Positions 58,952 through 64,000 of a DNA stretch of 64,000 nt are shown here, piece after piece (position 1 is the stretch's first letter; each line of letters opens with the position of its first letter). The notes under the pieces are model-generated. The model was not told the DNA's origin. It was given only the letters and a program-made list of their open reading frames with translations, and ran no database searches. The position numbers and the translations under genes are program-made. This DNA is from Ignavibacteriales bacterium. Lineage in GTDB: Bacteria > Bacteroidota > Ignavibacteria > Ignavibacteriales > Melioribacteraceae. The stretch is taken from the NCBI GenBank assembly GCA_016177735.1, contig JACOUS010000023.1, forward strand, positions 1 to 64,000, written 5' to 3'.

Positions 58952-61651
58952 ATGAATTATTCTCTACTTATCGGAATCTCATTCTGTTTAACCGTTTCTT
59001 ATTCTTTCGGTCAGAAAAAAATATTTGAAACAAATAAATATTCTCTCAACCAAAATTCTGTGAGGGAAGGAAAGTACGAAGCCGTTGCACCGGATGACTA
59101 CACAATCAAATCAAATTACGACGGCGTAAACATACAAGGATTGATGAGACCGGTTAGTTTCAAATTCAGCATCAACGGTCTTGATAACGAACGCGCACCT
59201 TCTCAAGACCATTCGGTTTATTTCAATCCTGTAAACGGAAAGTATGTTACGCCGGTCTTTAAATTTGCCCAGCCCGATCCTTCAAATATTTCTGCTCTCA
59301 CAAATAATAATGATTACTTAATGAAGAAATCGGAATTTGATGTTGTGTTCAGAGTTGATATGAGGGATGTTTTAAAATCATTTGATGAAAAAGGATATTA
59401 CCAAACTTACGACGGTGCGTTAATCAAGAAAGAAAATTTTAACGGTGTTTACGTTGCCGGCGATACTGAACCGCTAACATGGGAATTTACAACTCTGCAG
59501 AATCGTTCCGATCTAAAAATGAATGATGAAGATGGCGATGGTATTTTTGAAGCTCTACTTCATTTTAAGAATAATCCGTACAGAGAAGCAGACGGCAGCG
59601 GCTATGCAGTGTGGAAACTTCAAAAAGAATTAAAAGAATATCCTTCGTTTCATTCCGGATTAACTTTGCTGAATGCGCTTTACAACATGTCGCTCGAAGA
59701 AATGATTTTTAATGTACGTGAAGACGGTGCATTCAGTGCGGGACTAAAATGGCCCGGCGTTTGGACACGCGATATTAGTTACAGTATTATTCTATCTCTT
59801 GCAGCCGTAAATCCCGATGCATCGAAAGCAAGTTTGATGGCAAAAGTTAAAAACGGAAAAATAATTCAAGATACCGGAACCGGCGGTTCGTGGCCTGTTT
59901 CTACAGACCGCATGGTTTGGGCGGTTGCCGCGTGGGAAATTTATTGCGTTACCGGAGATATGAATTGGCTCAAACAAGTTTTCCAGATAATAAAAAATTC
60001 CGCAGAAGCGGATTTGAAAACTGTAATTGATCCGGTTACCGGATTAGTTTACGGCGAATCATCTTTTCTCGATTGGCGCGAGCAGACTTATCCCGGTTGG
60101 ATGGATCCGAAAGATATTTACAAATCGCAATGCCTTGGCACAAATGCTGTCAATTATCAAACATATAAAGTGCTCGGAGAGATGGCAAAAATTCTTGGCG
60201 AAGAAAGTGAAAAATATTTTAACACTGCCGGGCAGATCAAAAACGGACTGAAAAAATATTTGTGGCTCGATGATAAAGGTTACTTTGCTCAGTTTTTATA
60301 CGGCAGAAATTATTTTTCCACATCACCGAAAAGTGAAACACTTGGCGAAGCGTTAGCAGTTTTATTTGATATTGCAGAGAACAGAGATGCTGAATCAATT
60401 ATAAAAAATACTCCGGTTGGAGAATTTGGTGCACCGTGTGTTTATCCGCAAACGCCGGGTATTCCGCCGTATCATAACAACAGCGTATGGCAATTTGTAG
60501 AAACTTTTTGGACGTGGGCTTCAAAAAAATCGGGCAATGAAAAAAGTGTTGAACACGGACTCGCTTCCATTTTCAGAGGTGCGGCTTTGTTTTTAACCAA
60601 CAAAGAAAATATGGTAGCTTCGAACGGGCATTATAACGGCACGGAAATAAATTCAGATAGACAACTATGGAGTGTTGCCGGCAACATCGCAGCCGTTTAC
60701 AGAATCTTGTTCGGTTTGGAATTTCAAAAAGACGGATTGATTATCTCGCCGTTCATTCCCGAAAATTATGCAAGTGAATACACTATCGAAAACTTCAAAT
60801 ACAGAGATGCCGTTTTGGATATCAGCATTAACGGTTTCGGTTCACAGATAGAAAAAATTATTTTCGACGGCGCTGAAATCAAATCAAATAAAATAGATGC
60901 CGGCTTGAAAGGGAAGCATACGGTTGAAATTTATCTTGCCGGAAATAAATCAGCCGGCGAAATAAATCTTTCCGAGATCATCTTTGCGCCGGAAGCTCCC
61001 AAAGCTAAAATTGAAGGAAATATTCTCCAATGGAACTTTGCCGGTAAAAATTTATTGTACGTTATTTGCCGCAACGGCAAAAAGATTTTTGAAACGCGTG
61101 AAAATAATTTTGATATAAAAAATTATTCCGGCTATTCGGAATTTCAGGTAAAAGCCGTTGATGAAAACGGACTCGAATCGTTTTTGAGCGAACCGGTTGT
61201 TGTTAATAATAAAATGTTAGTTCATGAATACGAACCGGATAAAAAATACGGCATCGAAAATGTGCACAGAAATTTCAGCGGCGGCGGATACATTGAATTA
61301 TCAAAGACAAACAATGCTGCTGTAGAATTTAATGTTACTGTAGAAAATGAAGGCAAGTATGCAGTTGATTTCCGTTATGCCAACGGTTCCGGTCCGCTAA
61401 ATACAAAAAACATGTGTGCTGTGCGTTCGTTAATTGTTGATGATAAAATTGAAAGAGTAATTATACTTCCGCAAAGAGGAGATGATGTTTGGGATAATTG
61501 GGGCTATTCAAATTCCCTCATATTGAATCTCGAAAAAGGAACTCACACTTTTAAATTGCTTTTCAAAGATTATAACAACAATATGAACGAAGAAATCAAC
61601 AGCGCATTACTGGACAATATGCGGTTGATTCGTATGGGTGATTGCGATTAA
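58952..61651 (+). CDS. secreted (alpha/alpha)6-barrel glycosidase with carbohydrate-binding modules
   Basis: An 899-residue protein. The signal peptide is about 1-20 (ending SYSFGQ). A starch-binding-like module (about 128-215) has FDVVFRVDMRD, VYVAGDTEPLTWEF and DEDGDGIFEALLHF. A six-hairpin barrel (about 230-630) has KWPGVWTRDISYSIILSLAA, GGSWPVSTDRMVWAVAAWEIY, GESSFLDWREQTYPGW and LWSVAGNIAAVYRILFGL. A C-terminal CBM6/35-like domain (about 750-899) has YEPDKKYGIENVHRNFSGGGYIEL. The barrel resembles MGH1/debranching-type glycosidases, but I cannot assign a GH family number. The context with GH66 suggests action on alpha-glucan oligosaccharides. The start has GAGGA 8 bases upstream and is 19 bp after GH66. 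Confidence 0.78.
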   Translation: MNYSLLIGISFCLTVSYSFGQKKIFETNKYSLNQNSVREGKYEAVAPDDYTIKSNYDGVNIQGLMRPVSFKFSINGLDNERAPSQDHSVYFNPVNGKYVTPVFKFAQPDPSNISALTNNNDYLMKKSEFDVVFRVDMRDVLKSFDEKGYYQTYDGALIKKENFNGVYVAGDTEPLTWEFTTLQNRSDLKMNDEDGDGIFEALLHFKNNPYREADGSGYAVWKLQKELKEYPSFHSGLTLLNALYNMSLEEMIFNVREDGAFSAGLKWPGVWTRDISYSIILSLAAVNPDASKASLMAKVKNGKIIQDTGTGGSWPVSTDRMVWAVAAWEIYCVTGDMNWLKQVFQIIKNSAEADLKTVIDPVTGLVYGESSFLDWREQTYPGWMDPKDIYKSQCLGTNAVNYQTYKVLGEMAKILGEESEKYFNTAGQIKNGLKKYLWLDDKGYFAQFLYGRNYFSTSPKSETLGEALAVLFDIAENRDAESIIKNTPVGEFGAPCVYPQTPGIPPYHNNSVWQFVETFWTWASKKSGNEKSVEHGLASIFRGAALFLTNKENMVASNGHYNGTEINSDRQLWSVAGNIAAVYRILFGLEFQKDGLIISPFIPENYASEYTIENFKYRDAVLDISINGFGSQIEKIIFDGAEIKSNKIDAGLKGKHTVEIYLAGNKSAGEINLSEIIFAPEAPKAKIEGNILQWNFAGKNLLYVICRNGKKIFETRENNFDIKNYSGYSEFQVKAVDENGLESFLSEPVVVNNKMLVHEYEPDKKYGIENVHRNFSGGGYIELSKTNNAAVEFNVTVENEGKYAVDFRYANGSGPLNTKNMCAVRSLIVDDKIERVIILPQRGDDVWDNWGYSNSLILNLEKGTHTFKLLFKDYNNNMNEEINSALLDNMRLIRMGDCD

Positions 61652-61666
61652 TAGTTGTCTTCTTAA

Positions 61667-61810
61667 AATTGCCACGACCTTCAGAGGCTGTTGCAAAACT
61701 CACTGCGTACTCTGCCGTGCTGGGCGCCCGGACCTCTGCAGTTAAAATCCGCCGCGGCGGATTAACGCAGAGAGCGCAAAGGATGCGCAAAGATTCGCAG
61801 AGAACTTTAG
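61667..61810. repeat. composite repeat: truncated palindromic element plus GCAGAG hairpin
   Basis: AATTGCCACGACCT (61667-61680) is the left end of the dispersed element seen at 22479. It is followed by a hairpin with CTCTGC (61734-61739), ATCCGCCG (61747-61754), CGGCGGAT (61755-61762) and GCAGAG (61767-61772), and then GCAAAG words. It fills the gap before the parvulin gene and opens a false extension of that gene. Confidence 0.6.
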
Positions 61811-61860
61811 AGCAGATTCTAAATCTTCGAATAGTCAAAAACAAATATTGTATTTCGACT

Positions 61861-63696
61861 GTGATTAAAAAAAATAAATACTGCCCGGCTCTACTTTTCT
61901 TTCTATTATTATTTGTAGAAGTTAATTACTGTCAGTACGTAGAAGATAAACCAATTGCATGGGTCGGGAATTATCCTATTTACGAATCGGAGTTTGTAAA
62001 AAGATACGAACTTACTCCGCAATTTAGGAAACAAGTCAAAGGTTACGAGCAGACTTTAAAAGCGGAATTTTTATACACGCTGATAGCCGAAAAACTTTGG
62101 GCACTTGAAGCAGTTGAAAATCTCAGCGATACAAGTTCATCATTTCAGATTGCTTACAGTGCGATTGAAAAAATGTTTGTCCGCGATGCATTGTATAGAA
62201 AAAATATTCTCGACTCAATTGCAATCTCGCAAGATGAAATAAAGTTCGGACTGCAGAGACAATCGCAAGTTTTACATATCAAATATCTCGTAGCAAATTA
62301 CAAAACGGAAGCGGAAAATTTGCACGGACTTCTTTTAAGGGGATTACCGTTTGATTCTCTTTGGGCAGGCAGAGTAAAAAATACGGAAGAAACAAAACCG
62401 GTTGAAATAACTTACGGCGATATGGTTCCTTCAATAGAAGATTCCGTTTACAGACTGCAAGTAGGCGGATTTACAAAACCGATTTACACTCCGGAAGGAT
62501 GGCACATCTTTTATCTCGCAAATAAATCTCAAAATATTTTTGATGATCAAACAAAACAGGAAGAAGCGGCGAAGAACGTAATCAAAAAAAGGAAAGAGAA
62601 AATATTTTATAACCGGTTTTTGCAAAATACTCTTAAGGGCGCAAAAATTAATTTCAGCAAAGGACTTTTTGATTTGCTGGCAGAAAAGATTTACATGTTC
62701 ATTCAGGGAAAATGTGTTGATGAAAAAGAACCGCGGAAACTTCCATTCTTTTTTTATCAAGCTGATGTTGTTGAATTTTATAACCGTATCGGCAATTTAC
62801 AACCGCAAGCTAATTTTATTTTATTTGATACGAAGCCGGTTACCATAAAACAATTTTTAAGCGAATTATTTTTTGAGGGATTGACAATCAACTCAACTCA
62901 AAAAGAAGAAATTAGAAAGGAGATCAATAAAAAAGTTATTGAATATATTAAAAGAGAACTGCTTGCGCGCGAAGGCTACCGTCTCGAATTAAATTTACTC
63001 CCCGATGTTCAAAACGAAATGAGAATGTGGAAAGATTATTATTTTCAACAGACTTTTGTGAGCGAAAAAATTTACAACAACACAGTTAGTGATTCAGTTC
63101 TTCATCAATACTTTGCGAATAATTATCAAAACAAAATTACTTCGGAAGTGGTGCGCGTTTCTTATGTATTTAACAATGATGTGAAAATTATCCGGGATGT
63201 AATTGAGAAATTGAAAACCGGTGGAAACATTGAAGAACTGCACAGTCAATATTCTTTGGATTTTCAAGAACTCACTTCGAACGAGTGGATTTCTTACACT
63301 CAATTAAAAAACTTACTGAACATGAGTGGAGAGATTCCGGCGAATGAAATTTACGGACCGTTAAAAATAGACGGCGGCTATTTGATTTTGAAGATCAACG
63401 AAAGGAAAGAAATAAAAAATGAGACGCAGAGTTTTAATTCCGTCAAAAATAGATTAAAGAATGAACTGCTGGTTAAACAAAACGAACAGAGTCTTTTGGA
63501 AAAAACAGCGGCGTTGACAAACAAGTACGATATAAAAATTGATATTGGTGTTCTGAACTCAGCACAAGTTACCAATATTAATTTGATGACAATTAGGAAT
63601 ATTGGTTTTGGCGGAAGTATCACGGCAGTGCCTATTTCACCGCCCAATTTTAAATGGATTGAACTGCCCTCGGTCCGGCTTAAGCAATTGCCTTAA
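61861..63696 (+). CDS. SurA-like periplasmic parvulin (peptidyl-prolyl isomerase)
   Basis: About 611 residues from GTG 61861, where a good signal peptide begins (PALLFFLLLFVEVNYCQ); the frame to 61642 is repeat DNA. The N-terminal region (about 25-130) resembles SurA-type chaperone helices (WVGNYPIYESEFVKRYELT). The first parvulin-like domain (about 130-225) has SQVLHIKYLVANYKTEAE, GLPFDSLWAG and the YRLQVGGFTKPIYTPEGWHIF block. A second, more divergent domain (about 435-530) has VVRVSYVFNNDVK and GPLKIDGGYLILKINE. It should assist folding of outer-membrane proteins or T9SS cargo. It stands apart from the glycan locus and is followed by a strong terminator. Confidence 0.85.
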   Translation: MIKKNKYCPALLFFLLLFVEVNYCQYVEDKPIAWVGNYPIYESEFVKRYELTPQFRKQVKGYEQTLKAEFLYTLIAEKLWALEAVENLSDTSSSFQIAYSAIEKMFVRDALYRKNILDSIAISQDEIKFGLQRQSQVLHIKYLVANYKTEAENLHGLLLRGLPFDSLWAGRVKNTEETKPVEITYGDMVPSIEDSVYRLQVGGFTKPIYTPEGWHIFYLANKSQNIFDDQTKQEEAAKNVIKKRKEKIFYNRFLQNTLKGAKINFSKGLFDLLAEKIYMFIQGKCVDEKEPRKLPFFFYQADVVEFYNRIGNLQPQANFILFDTKPVTIKQFLSELFFEGLTINSTQKEEIRKEINKKVIEYIKRELLAREGYRLELNLLPDVQNEMRMWKDYYFQQTFVSEKIYNNTVSDSVLHQYFANNYQNKITSEVVRVSYVFNNDVKIIRDVIEKLKTGGNIEELHSQYSLDFQELTSNEWISYTQLKNLLNMSGEIPANEIYGPLKIDGGYLILKINERKEIKNETQSFNSVKNRLKNELLVKQNEQSLLEKTAALTNKYDIKIDIGVLNSAQVTNINLMTIRNIGFGGSITAVPISPPNFKWIELPSVRLKQLP

Positions 63697-63723
63697 TATT
63701 CTTTGGTGCCTCCCAAAGCAAAG

Positions 63724-63772
63724 CCCGGAAAATTTTTTTGAACTATTCAGAATGTTTCCGGGTTTTGTTTTT
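63724..63772 (+). terminator. intrinsic terminator after the parvulin gene
   Basis: CCCGGAAA (63724-63731) pairs with TTTCCGGG (63755-63762) and is followed by TTTTGTTTTT. It lies 28 bases after the stop codon. Confidence 0.82.
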
Positions 63773-63895
63773 ATCAGTTCAAAAAAAAATTTGATAAACT
63801 GTTAAACCATCCCGATTGTTTTTAAACTATTATTTCACTTAATTAACATCAAATCATAATATTTTATTAATAAATAAAACTGCAAGGAGTTAGCT

Positions 63896-64000
63896 ATGGC
63901 TCCAAGTAGACCAGCCGAAGCCAAAGAGGATCATCAACAAATTACCCGTGAATTAAAAAAAATCATCAGTCTAAACAAAAACGATTCAGCACTAATCTTA
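63896..64000 (+). CDS. 5' end of an unidentified gene cut by the window edge
   Basis: ATG 63896 is preceded by AAGGAG (63884-63889), and the frame stays open for 35 codons to the edge. The visible N-terminus, MAPSRPAEAKEDHQQITREL, is hydrophilic and helical with no signal peptide, so the product is probably cytoplasmic. A terminator lies upstream, so it has its own promoter in the AT-rich stretch 63773-63883. The family cannot be named from 35 residues. Confidence 0.75.
   Translation, partial: MAPSRPAEAKEDHQQITRELKKIISLNKNDSALIL

Overview
The window looks like chromosomal DNA of an Ignavibacteria-type member of the Bacteroidota/Chlorobi group. Secreted proteins end in the T9SS type A sorting domain with the NYPNPFNPSTT signature typical of Ignavibacteria and Caldithrix. 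There are also TonB-dependent receptors with an N-terminal CarboxypepD_reg domain, a PorV-like protein, short 5' leaders and an AT-rich composition. No rRNA, tRNA or CRISPR array was seen.

Positions 1-4.1 kb are an accessory edge. An FRG-domain gene and a PIN-domain gene sit between sites that fold like integron attC sites, with cassette-matched core sites and extrahelical C and A bases, and a short gene-less cassette lies between them. A DUF4395 membrane protein and a HigBA-type toxin-antitoxin pair follow. The TA pair is flanked by a 68-bp direct repeat of the 3' end of the next glycosidase gene.

Positions 4.1-36.2 kb form a large glycan-degradation locus around a divergent promoter region at 16.1-16.5 kb. 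Minus strand: GH20, GH38, GH163 (DUF4838) and two GH29 genes. Plus strand: SSS symporter, alpha/beta-hydrolase, GH18, GH92, ROK regulator, GH94, GH130, CBM9-like, GH125 and GH3. The set fits stepwise dismantling of N-glycans: fucose, GlcNAc and alpha-mannose are removed outside the cytoplasm, the core is released by GH163/GH18, the products are imported, and Man-GlcNAc and chitobiose are split by phosphorolysis in the cytoplasm.

Positions 36.5-47.7 kb hold a TonB-dependent receptor with a T9SS-exported beta-helix partner and no SusD. Then comes a tight operon of a membrane-anchored sugar-binding protein, a histidine kinase and a sigma-54 response regulator, and an SGNH-hydrolase-like gene with a candidate sigma-54 promoter.

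Positions 47.9-61.7 kb are a second saccharide locus: TonB receptor, large secreted protein, PorV-like protein, a protein with starch-binding-like modules, a GH66 dextranase and an (alpha/alpha)6-barrel glycosidase. This suggests an alpha-glucan or dextran-like substrate. A SurA-like parvulin chaperone, a strong terminator and the 5' end of one more gene complete the window. Several families of palindromic repeats lie in the gaps, and some extend into coding sequence.
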